This document shows positions 34,291-40,711 of a DNA stretch of 41,772 bases, one piece after another. A program made the translations under genes and the position numbers. Origin of the DNA: a virus; the IMG/VR virus record IMGVR_UViG_3300033145_001447, positions 1 to 41,772 of that record; one strand, written 5' to 3'. The notes under the pieces were generated by a model that was not told the origin of the DNA, made no database searches, and saw nothing but the letters and a program-made list of their open reading frames with translations. The first letter of the stretch is position 1; every line of letters starts with the position of its first letter.

Positions 34291-34551
34291 TCACCTCTCT
34301 CGCTTGTGGCTTCTGTCACAATCAAGCATACATTCCTCTTGTTCGGTGATTACCATTTCTGCGGGATCCCAATCTCTGGATCCGGCCGTCCACGATTGGC
34401 TGCCTGAGCCGATCGTCCACCTGTAGCGCTGTATAAAATCAGCAGCGCCGATTCTTCGTTCTCCATCATTCCACCACCTCGTCAAAATATACACTTCCCC
34501 CAAATAACCCCCAACAGGAAGCTTATAAACATCAGCCCTAACAACACACAT
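34291..34551 (-). CDS. Hypothetical Trp-rich small protein
   Basis: An 86-residue frame (TRWWNDGERRIGAADFIQRY, GSQSWTAGSRDWDPAE) with an acidic/charged end (MVITEQEECMLDCD) that contains the RBS of the methyltransferase gene. It overlaps the membrane-protein gene at its start by 70 bases and lacks a clear RBS at 34551, so the true start may be further in. Natural-looking composition but uncertain. Confidence 0.45.
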   Translation of the reverse strand: MCVVRADVYKLPVGGYLGEVYILTRWWNDGERRIGAADFIQRYRWTIGSGSQSWTAGSRDWDPAEMVITEQEECMLDCDRSHKRER

Positions 34552-34622
34552 AAGCCCGAAAATTCCTCTTTCTTCCCCTGCTCCGACGACAACAATAACG
34601 CCCCCAGCACCTTTTTTTTCAT
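34482..34622 (-). CDS. Small single-helix membrane protein
   Basis: A 46-residue protein with a C-terminal transmembrane helix (LCVLLGLMFISFLLGVIWG). The ATG at 34622 has GGGGGAA upstream; an earlier ATG at 34676 has AAGGAGG only two bases away, which is too close. It lies just downstream of the tRNA. Role unknown. Confidence 0.6.
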   Translation of the reverse strand: MKKKVLGALLLSSEQGKKEEFSGLCVLLGLMFISFLLGVIWGKCIF

Positions 34623-34692
34623 ATTTCCCCCTACTCGTTTATAGCGTTTCGTGTTAAAATTTCTACTTTCACCCATAACCTCCTTTTTGTAA

Positions 34693-34778
34693 TGGCGGAG
34701 CGACAGAGACTCGAACTCCGAACGGTTTTATCCGCGACGGGTTAGCAACCCGCTCCAATACCATTATGGGACCGCTCC
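34693..34778 (-). tRNA. tRNA-Ser(GCT)
   Basis: Cloverleaf on the minus strand: seven-base acceptor (GGAGCGG / TCGCTCC), discriminator G and encoded CCA; D-arm CCA/TGG; anticodon stem with loop TTGCTAA giving anticodon GCT; a type-II variable arm (CGG/CCG); T-arm with TTCGAGT loop. It reads AGC and AGU. Its 5' end overlaps the last 15 bases of the upstream zinc-finger gene, whose TAA lies inside the D-arm region. Confidence 0.95.
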
Positions 34779-34964
34779 TGATTTATCGTTGTCTTTAATC
34801 GCCCCTTGCGCTACAACAACACACCCGCTACAGATATATTTCGGCGGGCTCGACACCCTCCTGGGACCGATCAGGCCAACAAAAATTATCCTGGCCCGGT
34901 TTCCGCGCTCACCGCAAAAACTACACCTTCGCAAGCTGTTTAGGCTCTCTTTTATCTTACGCAT
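34764..34964 (-). CDS. ClpX-type C4 zinc-finger protein
   Basis: A 66-residue protein with a single C4 finger (RRCSFCGERG ... YICSGCVVVA), which matches the N-terminal zinc-binding domain of ClpX. No AAA+ part is present. In ClpX this domain binds adaptors and substrates, so a free copy might act as a dimerising or decoy module for the host protease. Its stop lies inside tRNA-Ser. Start ATG at 34964 after GAGCGATGG. Confidence 0.8.
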   Translation of the reverse strand: MRKIKESLNSLRRCSFCGERGNRARIIFVGLIGPRRVSSPPKYICSGCVVVAQGAIKDNDKSGAVP

Positions 34965-34983
34965 TTAACCCACCATCGCTCCT

Positions 34984-35307
34984 TTAAAACGGCAAATCTG
35001 CGGCATATGGCTTATCTTCTGGTTTAATCTCGTGGGACGCGTCCGGACGGTCCAGCTTGTCCGCCATCTGCCGCAGGAATTTAGCAGCATTTACCCTATT
35101 GTCGCCCAGCTTCACCTTGACCGGCACGGCCGTATCCCTCGGTTGTCTGTTCTTGTCCTGCGGGAAAGCCCATAATGTATAAAATTTATCAGGGTCGTCT
35201 TTAGCCTGTCTTCCGGCCACCAGTGAGTATGTACCGTTGTACTCGTCCAGTATAATTGAATCGCCGTACTCTGAGCCTGGAATCCGGATTACCTTAATTT
35301 GTGTCAT
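34984..35307 (-). CDS. Small replication-region protein with SSB-like C-terminal tip
   Basis: A 107-residue beta-rich protein (IKVIRIPGSEYGDSIILDEY, SLVAGRQAKDD, VPVKVKLGDNRVNAAKFL) that ends DKPYAADLPF. The last residues resemble the acidic DDIPF tip with which bacterial SSB recruits partner proteins. It lies in the replication operon beside DnaB. It may be a divergent single-strand DNA-binding protein, but an OB fold cannot be confirmed by eye. Confidence 0.75.
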   Translation of the reverse strand: MTQIKVIRIPGSEYGDSIILDEYNGTYSLVAGRQAKDDPDKFYTLWAFPQDKNRQPRDTAVPVKVKLGDNRVNAAKFLRQMADKLDRPDASHEIKPEDKPYAADLPF

Positions 35308-35485
35308 TTACGCACCTCCCTTTTAATCTCTTCGATATTATTTTTAAAAAAAATACGTTCACTTCAGTACCGGCAAATAACAAAAACAAAGAAACTGCTG
35401 TCCATACTCCCATTTCTCTGTAAACCATAAACACTATTGTAATGGTTAATAACCATCTGATAATAAATGTAATTATTTTACCCAT
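35294..35485 (-). CDS. Small membrane protein in replication operon
   Basis: A 63-residue protein with two hydrophobic segments (TFIIRWLLTITIVFMV and WTAVSLFLLFAGTEVNVFFL) and a basic tail. The ATG at 35485 overlaps the DnaB stop by eight bases. Function unknown; could affect membrane association of the replisome. Confidence 0.68.
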   Translation of the reverse strand: MGKIITFIIRWLLTITIVFMVYREMGVWTAVSLFLLFAGTEVNVFFLKIISKRLKGRCVNDTN

Positions 35486-36800
35486 CGTACGGCTGGCCCT
35501 CCTTCGCCCGCAGCCAGTTCTCAAACCGCACTATTTCCTTACGCCACATCACCTTAACCGTCGCAGTTGGCCCGTTCCGGTGCTTCGCGATATTAACCTC
35601 CGCGATACCGCTTTCTATACTGCCCTCATTGTAATATTCATCTCGGTATAAAAACATTATTAGATCAGCATCTTGTTCAATGGCCCCGCTCTCACGTAAA
35701 TCTGATAACATTGGCCTTTTGTTCGCCCTTGCTTCAACCCCACGATTTAGCTGGCTTAATAAAATAACGGGTATTTCAAGCTCCTTTGCTGTTTGCTTCA
35801 TGGCCCCGGTTATACTGGCAATCTCACGCTCTCTTGTCTCCCCACTGTCACCCCTCGCTAACTGCAAATAATCAACAACCATATATTGAATATTGTGTTT
35901 TGCTTTAAGCCTGCGGGCTTTCTGCCTTATTTGCTGATACGACATGGCGGGAGTATCATCGTAAAACAACGGCCATTTACTTATTTTATTCATCGCTTCT
36001 ATTATGGCCGTCCAATTTTCTTTTGTGAATTCCCCGGTTGTAAATTTCTTGCCGTTAACCTTACTTTCCATCGACGCCAGCCTGTCTTCAAGCTGATTAT
36101 TCGACATCTCGAGGGAAAAAAACGCACCAGGAACGCCCCGCCGGGAAATATTGGCCGTAATCGATAGCGCAAGGGCAGACTTCCCCATACTTGGTCTCCC
36201 GGCAATTATAATCAAATCACCCGGTTGAGAGCTACCGGTTACCGAATAAACATCATGTAGCCCGGACATCAACCGAACCCCAATACCCTTGGTTTTTGCT
36301 TCTTGCCATCTCATTTGAGCCGGAATAATACGCTCTCTAATATCATAACACTCTTTTCCCGGATCAACCCCGTCAACAGACAACACCATCTGCTGTATAT
36401 CATCCACGATATCAGGCACATTGCCACCGCCGTGAACTGTGCTGCCTATCACGCTTGCTATTTCTAAAAACCGCCGTAGCGTATGTTTTTCTTTTATCAC
36501 CCGGCAGTAATGCTCCATGTTTATCGCAAGCGGCTGTTCCATAAGGTTATACAAAAACCCCATACCACCCACATCCTCCAACTTTTCAGCACTTTCAAGC
36601 TCAAGTTTAATAGCAACAGCGTCTATGTTTTGCCCGGCGTTATTGAGTTTTTCAGCGGCCTGGAATATCGTTTGATGCGCTGTCTTGTAAAAACTACCCG
36701 CCGTTAACAGGTTCAGCGAGTCAGTATCACCGGCCAGGAGCGAACTCAATACTGCCGTTTCGGCGTCTATGTTCTGGGGGGGTATCCGTAAATTATCCAT
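35478..36800 (-). CDS. dnaB: Replicative DNA helicase, DnaB family
   Basis: A 440-residue hexameric helicase of normal length. N-terminal helical domain (RIPPQNIDAETAVLSSLLAG), linker, then the RecA-like core with Walker A GRPSMGKS (201-208), FFSLEMS, Walker B YMVVDYLQLARG (about 306-317) and the DnaB signature LRESGAIEQDADLIMFL. No intein. Its ATG lies inside the end of the initiator gene (ATGGATAA), which indicates coupled expression. Unwinds DNA for phage replication. Confidence 0.95.
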   Translation of the reverse strand: MDNLRIPPQNIDAETAVLSSLLAGDTDSLNLLTAGSFYKTAHQTIFQAAEKLNNAGQNIDAVAIKLELESAEKLEDVGGMGFLYNLMEQPLAINMEHYCRVIKEKHTLRRFLEIASVIGSTVHGGGNVPDIVDDIQQMVLSVDGVDPGKECYDIRERIIPAQMRWQEAKTKGIGVRLMSGLHDVYSVTGSSQPGDLIIIAGRPSMGKSALALSITANISRRGVPGAFFSLEMSNNQLEDRLASMESKVNGKKFTTGEFTKENWTAIIEAMNKISKWPLFYDDTPAMSYQQIRQKARRLKAKHNIQYMVVDYLQLARGDSGETREREIASITGAMKQTAKELEIPVILLSQLNRGVEARANKRPMLSDLRESGAIEQDADLIMFLYRDEYYNEGSIESGIAEVNIAKHRNGPTATVKVMWRKEIVRFENWLRAKEGQPYDG

Positions 36801-37629
36801 CTTTCTGATTTATTCCTTTTAACTGTTCAGGTGTTAAAGCCTTGGAAGGATAGCTACCAGATGACCCGTTTTTGTTAATGTAATAACCATTTAAAACTTT
36901 ATCCATATTTTGAGTTCCAACAAGCCATGTAAGCGTAGCTGTAAAGTCTTTTATACGACCCATTAAAAAGTCAGACCGGGAAATATCTTCAAAATAATCT
37001 TTCCACCAATCAAGATTTTGTCTGGTTTTATCTGCTTGCCATCGTGCCTTTATTTTTGGGTTAAGACTTTCCGTGGCCTTGACCACTTGCAATGACGGTA
37101 AAGTTTCATGGTATAGTGCAATAATTTCTTTATATGGACAATTGGGTTTTTGTGGCGGGGGAGGTTTATCTCCTGTTCCTGCTCCTGCTCCTGATAAGGG
37201 TAAGTCTTTCGGTAAGTCTAAAGCAAAGGCTTCTTGAAAGGCTTCGCTAAAGCCTTTAAGAAAGTCTTTAATATTTTGTATTATCAGGCTTTTGGTATCA
37301 CATTCCGGTAAATAATCCAGTGCTTTTATCCATGCTTTTACCACATTTGGCGATTCCGGAGGATTATATTTAATGAAGTTTGGGAACCATATTAAGGGGG
37401 CTGTTTTATCACTTTCCACAAGGCCTTCCGTAAAGGCTTCCCGAAAGGCTTTCTCGGATAATTTTTGATGTTCAGATGCAAGACCTTGAACGGTTGCTCT
37501 TAATCCACCTACGGCTGTCATGTGTGGATGTGTCAACATAAAAAAACAAGCCAGTTGACCATTCGGCGACATATTATTAAATTTGGCGTCATTCCATATT
37601 TTGGGGTCTATTTTACGATAGTGTCCCAT
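36793..37629 (-). CDS. Replication initiator / replisome organiser (lambda O / DnaD-like)
   Basis: A 278-residue protein. The first 120 residues look like the winged-helix start of phage replisome organisers (YRKIDPKIWNDAKFNNMSPNG, LACFFMLTHPHM). A low-complexity hinge rich in Pro follows (GAGAGTGDKPPPPQKP). The C-terminal 100 residues include a Trp-rich DnaD/DnaT-like region (ARWQADKTRQNLDWWKDYF, SDFLMGRIKDFTATLTWLVG) that normally loads the helicase. Gene order organiser-DnaB supports this. Within the gene two groups of 12-bp repeats may be the origin. Confidence 0.85.
   Translation of the reverse strand: MGHYRKIDPKIWNDAKFNNMSPNGQLACFFMLTHPHMTAVGGLRATVQGLASEHQKLSEKAFREAFTEGLVESDKTAPLIWFPNFIKYNPPESPNVVKAWIKALDYLPECDTKSLIIQNIKDFLKGFSEAFQEAFALDLPKDLPLSGAGAGTGDKPPPPQKPNCPYKEIIALYHETLPSLQVVKATESLNPKIKARWQADKTRQNLDWWKDYFEDISRSDFLMGRIKDFTATLTWLVGTQNMDKVLNGYYINKNGSSGSYPSKALTPEQLKGINQKDG
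37202..37272. repeat. Iteron-like 12-bp repeats inside replication initiator gene (group 1)
   Basis: Six units in 12-base register: AAGTCTTTCGGT, AAGTCTAAAGCA, AAAGGCTTCTTG, AAAGGCTTCGCT, AAAGCCTTTAAG and AAAGTCTTTAAT, the first two less alike. They encode four-residue steps (IKDF LKGF SEAF QEAF). AT-rich sequence follows up to about 37380. Resembles the iteron arrangement inside lambda O. Confidence 0.55.
37420..37455. repeat. Iteron-like 12-bp repeats, group 2
   Basis: Three tandem 12-mers, AAGGCCTTCCGT, AAAGGCTTCCCG and AAAGGCTTTCTC, match the core of group 1 (AAAGGCTTC). They encode EKAF REAF TEGL on the minus strand. The two groups are about 150 bases apart, with AT-rich DNA between them. 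Confidence 0.55.
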
Positions 37630-37631
37630 TA

Positions 37632-38033
37632 TTATTCCTCTATAAAATGAGCTTCAATAAATAGCGCAGATAAAATTTTATCGTCAGGGACAATATTATC
37701 GTTTATTTGTAACCCAATCATTTTAAGATCATCCGGAGAATAACCACAACGCCAAAACGTACTTAAAAAAACATCAACTTGTTCAACCAAACTATCCATA
37801 GGATGATATTCTTCATCGTTTTTATTAAAATGGCAATCCTCACATACTGTTAACAAAAAACCCGAAGGAACATCCCACGGTTCTATTTTTGGCAAATAAA
37901 AAATATGATGGACATGAAGCGTTATTTCTGTTTCGCCACATATTTTGCAAGTCCATTTATCACGGTCTAAAATTTCAAGCCGCTTTTTTTGCCATCTGGG
38001 GTCTTTTAATTTTTCGGAATAAGATTTTGACAT
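37632..38033 (-). CDS. HNH endonuclease
   Basis: A 133-residue protein with YSEKLKDPRWQKKRLEILDR at the start and a zinc-bound HNH site: CKICGE, HVHHIFYLP, LTVCEDCHFNKN. This is the typical phage HNH family. It is placed in the early operon between a small gene and the replication initiator, and might be a homing or nicking enzyme rather than the packaging HNH, which usually lies beside terminase. Confidence 0.88.
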   Translation of the reverse strand: MSKSYSEKLKDPRWQKKRLEILDRDKWTCKICGETEITLHVHHIFYLPKIEPWDVPSGFLLTVCEDCHFNKNDEEYHPMDSLVEQVDVFLSTFWRCGYSPDDLKMIGLQINDNIVPDDKILSALFIEAHFIEE

Positions 38034-38221
38034 GGTTGTTTCACCTCGCTATTATCGCTGTTTATGATATTTACTTCTACGTCTTGCGCAAACTGTGACA
38101 TTGATTTTTTGATGGCTGATTCAAGGTATGGCTGTGCATCGCCCAGGTATGTGAGCAATTTTGCAACGTGTCTATTTCTTAAACGGGCAAGTTCTTTTTT
38201 TGCTGATTCTTCGTCCATCAT
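38006..38221 (-). CDS. Hypothetical small helical protein, first gene of early transcript
   Basis: A 71-residue charged helical protein (MMDEESAKKELARLRNRHV, SAIKKSMSQFAQDVEVNI). It directly follows the 38258-38285 promoter with a leader of about 30 bases, and its end overlaps the HNH gene. No family known. Confidence 0.68.
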   Translation of the reverse strand: MMDEESAKKELARLRNRHVAKLLTYLGDAQPYLESAIKKSMSQFAQDVEVNIINSDNSEVKQPCQNLIPKN

Positions 38222-38257
38222 CCTGTTGGCCTCTGTTATCTCTATTGGTTACTGTCC

Positions 38258-38285
38258 ATGGTATCAGCCTTTCGGCGGTTGTCAA
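38258..38285 (-). promoter_or_regulatory. Sigma70-type promoter for replication operon
   Basis: TTGACA at 38285-38280, 16-base spacer, TACCAT at 38263-38258. An A/T-rich stretch stands upstream. Start expected near 38251, about 30 bases before the 38221 ATG. Confidence 0.65.
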
Positions 38286-38298
38286 GATTTATTTATAT

Positions 38299-38564
38299 CT
38301 AAAAAACAAACGGTTCTTTTTCATCCTTAAATTCTAAACAATGAGTATATGGCCCGTTATCGCTTTCAACTACTTTAAAACCACATCTTTTACAAAAACC
38401 TTCGGCCCATCTTTCTGGAAAATTTTAGTGCATCCACATTTAGGACAAAATGCAAACGGATAAATATCGACGCTTTCCGGGTATTTGTTTTCGATAATTA
38501 TTACACTACTAATAAGATGTTGTAGTTCTTTTTCTGGCATAATTCTTATTTCATGATCTTTCAT
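38299..38564 (-). pseudogene. Zinc-ribbon protein split by a one-base frameshift
   Basis: The intact frame (38370-38564, 64 residues) starts MKDHEIRIMPEKELQHL with AAGGGGGAAGC upstream, and holds CPKCGCTKIF, then loses family character (DGPKVFVKDVVLK). In the other frame the same DNA reads ERWAEGFCKRCGFKVVESDN and ends EKEPFVF at 38299, supplying the missing second CxxC knuckle of a CxxC...CxxC ribbon. One extra base in the AAAATTTT tract at 38419-38426 would join them into a protein of about 87 residues. Either a sequencing indel or a decayed gene. The start overlaps the previous stop (ATGA). Confidence 0.75.
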
Positions 38565-39037
38565 GCTTCCCCCTTTTTTTTGTCGTGGTTGTTCGGTCCG
38601 ATCAATTTTCCGGAACACTTAGAACAATATTCACAGTGTTCATCGCCACCAGGCAATGAATCAATATCAAAATATTCAACGTTGCCACACTCACAACATT
38701 CGTATTGGATCAAATAGTCAGTCATAGTCCCCTTTTCGTAAATTTGTTTCAGCCCGCGCCTCGCAGCCTCTCTAAGCTCTGCCCTGGCTCCCGCCGATCT
38801 CTCCCATCCGGGTATCATTACAATCACGTCACAGCGGCGCAATAGCTCTAAATCGCCATTTAACCACACGCTATCAGGCAACGCGCCATCAAGCAGGGCC
38901 GTGTTTTTGTGCGGACATATTACAGCATACCCCAGCCGCCAGTATTTTAAAGCGTACTTTTCGGCGTGGCGTATGTTTTCAATTATGCCATAGATTGTGT
39001 CAGCGCGATAAGGGCCAGCAATGTAAGCGACTTTCAT
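38561..39037 (-). CDS. DUF4406 protein fused to a zinc ribbon
   Basis: A 158-residue protein with start ATG at 39037, just after the methyltransferase stop. Residues 1-100 are DUF4406 (nucleoside 2-deoxyribosyltransferase-like): KVAYIAGPYRADTIYGI, AVICPHKNT, CDVIVMIPGWERSAGA. Residues 105-158 are a zinc ribbon (YECCECGN, HCEYCSKCSGKL). An internal ATG at 38725 has AAAGGGG just upstream, and in a shifted frame the DUF4406 part would stop in an ATGA overlap there, so the two parts may have been separate genes merged by an indel in AAAAGGGG. Confidence 0.82.
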   Translation of the reverse strand: MKVAYIAGPYRADTIYGIIENIRHAEKYALKYWRLGYAVICPHKNTALLDGALPDSVWLNGDLELLRRCDVIVMIPGWERSAGARAELREAARRGLKQIYEKGTMTDYLIQYECCECGNVEYFDIDSLPGGDEHCEYCSKCSGKLIGPNNHDKKKGEA

Positions 39038-39039
39038 AT

Positions 39040-39798
39040 TCAGCACCCCGGTATTTTTAGTTGTTTGTTTTCGGCTTCGATGCGCTTTGCACTTATCTCG
39101 CAATACTGTTCTGATATCTCTATCCCTATCCATCGGCGGCCCAAGCGTTCGCAAGCGACGGCGGTCGTGCCAGAACCGAGGAAGGGGTCAAGGATAATAT
39201 CAATATCTTTCGAATATGTTTTGATCAGGTATAAAAAAAGTTGCGTCGGTTTTCGGTTCGGATGATTACCGCCTTGAGAATTTTCAAAATAAACGACGCT
39301 TCTAGGATATGATTTATTTATTGGTATTGTTCTAATTCGTTCATTGTTATACGGCCCATAATTTTTAGACTGTTTAGACTGTTTTGTTTTTCCATGCGGT
39401 CGGATATCTGCAGGATGCTTTTTTTGTATTTGCGGGAAGTATGTCATTTTTTCTTTTGATAAAACGACAATATCTTCATGTTGTCTTAATGGCATTATTT
39501 TTGCGTTCAAAAAGCCGACTGCCTGACTTTTATGCCAAACATCAGACCATTTGAATTTTTTTAAATACCGATTTATTAAAATGGCCGTTGATGGATTTTG
39601 ACAGGTAAAAACAATGTTGTTTTCCAAAAGCATGTCAAAAACATCTATTGTAATTTGCAATTTATCCCATTTGTTTTGAGTCACCCCATAAGGCGGGTCA
39701 GTCAAAATTAAGTCAACCGGCTCTAACTGCGGCAGAATTTCAAGGCAGTCTGCATTATATAGGACGCCGTTCTCTGTCTCAAAATATGGCTTAATCAT
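39040..39798 (-). CDS. DNA methyltransferase, DPPY type (orphan)
   Basis: A 252-residue beta-class enzyme: motif IV TDPPYGVTQ (33-41) near the N-terminus and motif I DPFLGSGTTAVACERLG (about 200-216) near the end. DPPY is most typical of N6-adenine methylation. Opens with KPYFETENGVLY and ends KQLKIPGC, both nearly shared with the methyltransferase at 33300-34283 although the middles differ. No cognate nuclease. Likely protects phage DNA from restriction or marks the genome. Confidence 0.92.
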   Translation of the reverse strand: MIKPYFETENGVLYNADCLEILPQLEPVDLILTDPPYGVTQNKWDKLQITIDVFDMLLENNIVFTCQNPSTAILINRYLKKFKWSDVWHKSQAVGFLNAKIMPLRQHEDIVVLSKEKMTYFPQIQKKHPADIRPHGKTKQSKQSKNYGPYNNERIRTIPINKSYPRSVVYFENSQGGNHPNRKPTQLFLYLIKTYSKDIDIILDPFLGSGTTAVACERLGRRWIGIEISEQYCEISAKRIEAENKQLKIPGC

Positions 39799-39880
39799 GG
39801 TTATGCACCCATTCCCGCCACTCTGCCGCCGTCCACCACCGGGCTCTGTAGTAGTGCGCCCGGCAGTCCAGGCACGTCAT
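39791..39880 (-). CDS. Tiny CxxC protein overlapping both neighbours
   Basis: A 29-residue ORF starting MTCLDCRAHYYRARWW and rich in Trp/Arg/His. Its ATG overlaps the HNH stop (ATGA) and its TAA overlaps the methyltransferase start, the same junction style as real genes here. Too short for ordinary gene callers. Confidence 0.55.
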   Translation of the reverse strand: MTCLDCRAHYYRARWWTAAEWREWVHNHD

Positions 39881-40311
39881 ACGTCACGCAAATTTTGTAG
39901 GCTGCATACTGGCATATCAATAAATATTGCTGCTTCATCTTCAACTAAATATTCTTTTTGATAAATAGATAGTTTTTTAACAAGCATTTCTTTTGATGGC
40001 TTTGGCTGCCTATGACCAGCATTAACACGATGCGTTACATCTCGTAAGTTCGTTATTCTATTGTCGTGCTTGACAAAATTTATATGGTCAATTTCGTTGT
40101 CAGGGAATTTACCATAAACATAAAGCCACGCAATACGATGTGCCAGATACTTTTGCCCGTCAATATCTATCCTTTGGTATTTTCCATTTTGGTTGCTTGC
40201 AATATATTTTTTACGTTTGGGAACACACCAACTAAAAAAGCCTGTGGCGGGGTCATAGTTTAATAGTTCTTTAACGTATTTTTGAGTAAGGTCTTTTTTT
40301 ACGGGATGCAT
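39877..40311 (-). CDS. HNH homing-type endonuclease
   Basis: A 144-residue protein with the usual homing-type pattern: DPATGFFSW at the start, GKYQRIDIDGQKYLAHRIAW, then the HNH core DNEIDHINFVKHDNRITNLRDVT. The C-terminus (DEAAIFIDMPVCSLQNLRDV) is not the typical DNA-binding end and may be shortened. Probably a mobile gene inserted beside the methyltransferase. Confidence 0.9.
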   Translation of the reverse strand: MHPVKKDLTQKYVKELLNYDPATGFFSWCVPKRKKYIASNQNGKYQRIDIDGQKYLAHRIAWLYVYGKFPDNEIDHINFVKHDNRITNLRDVTHRVNAGHRQPKPSKEMLVKKLSIYQKEYLVEDEAAIFIDMPVCSLQNLRDV

Positions 40312-40332
40312 TTTTCTCCGATGATTACAAAA

Positions 40333-40524
40333 CTATTTATAGTCTTCTTCGTTAACAGGTAGACCTGTTTTCGCCGCTGCCATATAGGCCCAGCGCAAGG
40401 GCACCAGTTCGCCTTTTTTTGCCCACAGCTTAACCGCTTCCGGATGACACCCAAGCGTCGCTGCGATCGAAACAACAGGCTTTAATTCGTTTTTAAAATG
40501 GTTAAAAAGATCGTCTATTTTCAT
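40333..40524 (-). CDS. Cro/YdaS-like helix-turn-helix regulator
   Basis: A 63-residue protein with one HTH (PVVSIAATLGCHPEAVKLWA) and a short C-terminal helix (LRWAYMAAAKTGLPVNEED). Size and layout match the Cro/YdaS-type regulators of phage switches. It has AAAGGAGAGG before the ATG and is divergent from the rightward early operon across the 40574-40634 inverted repeat, which it may bind. Confidence 0.85.
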   Translation of the reverse strand: MKIDDLFNHFKNELKPVVSIAATLGCHPEAVKLWAKKGELVPLRWAYMAAAKTGLPVNEEDYK

Positions 40525-40550
40525 TACACCTCTCCTTTGAATTTTTCTTT

Positions 40551-40579
40551 AGGCTAAACCGCAGGAAAGCGAATGTCAA
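40551..40579 (-). promoter_or_regulatory. Leftward promoter of HTH regulator
   Basis: TTGACA at 40579-40574, which is the outer end of the left arm of the inverted repeat, then a 17-base spacer and a weak TAGCCT -10 at 40556-40551. The expected transcript start is about 20 bases before the regulator ATG. Confidence 0.45.
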
Positions 40580-40634
40580 GTCTTTTTTTGGACGTCTTAA
40601 ATTATTTTGCGATTTAGCAAAAAAAGACTTGACA
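40574..40634. promoter_or_regulatory. 17-bp perfect inverted repeat, operator candidate
   Basis: TGTCAAGTCTTTTTTTG (40574-40590) and its exact reverse complement (40618-40634), 27 bases apart. Each arm holds the TTGACA -35 of one of the two divergent promoters. A second, near-perfect pair GCTAAACCGC (40553-40562) and GCGATTTAGC (40609-40618) lies in the same gap. The symmetry suggests one regulator controls both directions. Confidence 0.7.
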
Positions 40635-40656
40635 AGCCATTTCTATCTGCTATGAT
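40629..40656 (+). promoter_or_regulatory. Rightward early promoter
   Basis: TTGACA (40629-40634), 16-base spacer, TATGAT (40651-40656), preceded by an A7 tract. Nearly consensus sigma70 promoter; start about 40663, about 49 bases before the 40712 ATG. Confidence 0.75.
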
Positions 40657-40711
40657 GCAATTAAAAAGGGGAAAGAATGAACGCAAACGCAACAATGAAA
40701 GGGGAAACGAG

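Noticed and set aside
40607-40711. Longer start (TTG at 40607) for the first rightward gene
   Set aside because: It lies upstream of the promoter at 40629-40656 and inside the inverted repeat; the ATG at 40712 has a good RBS.
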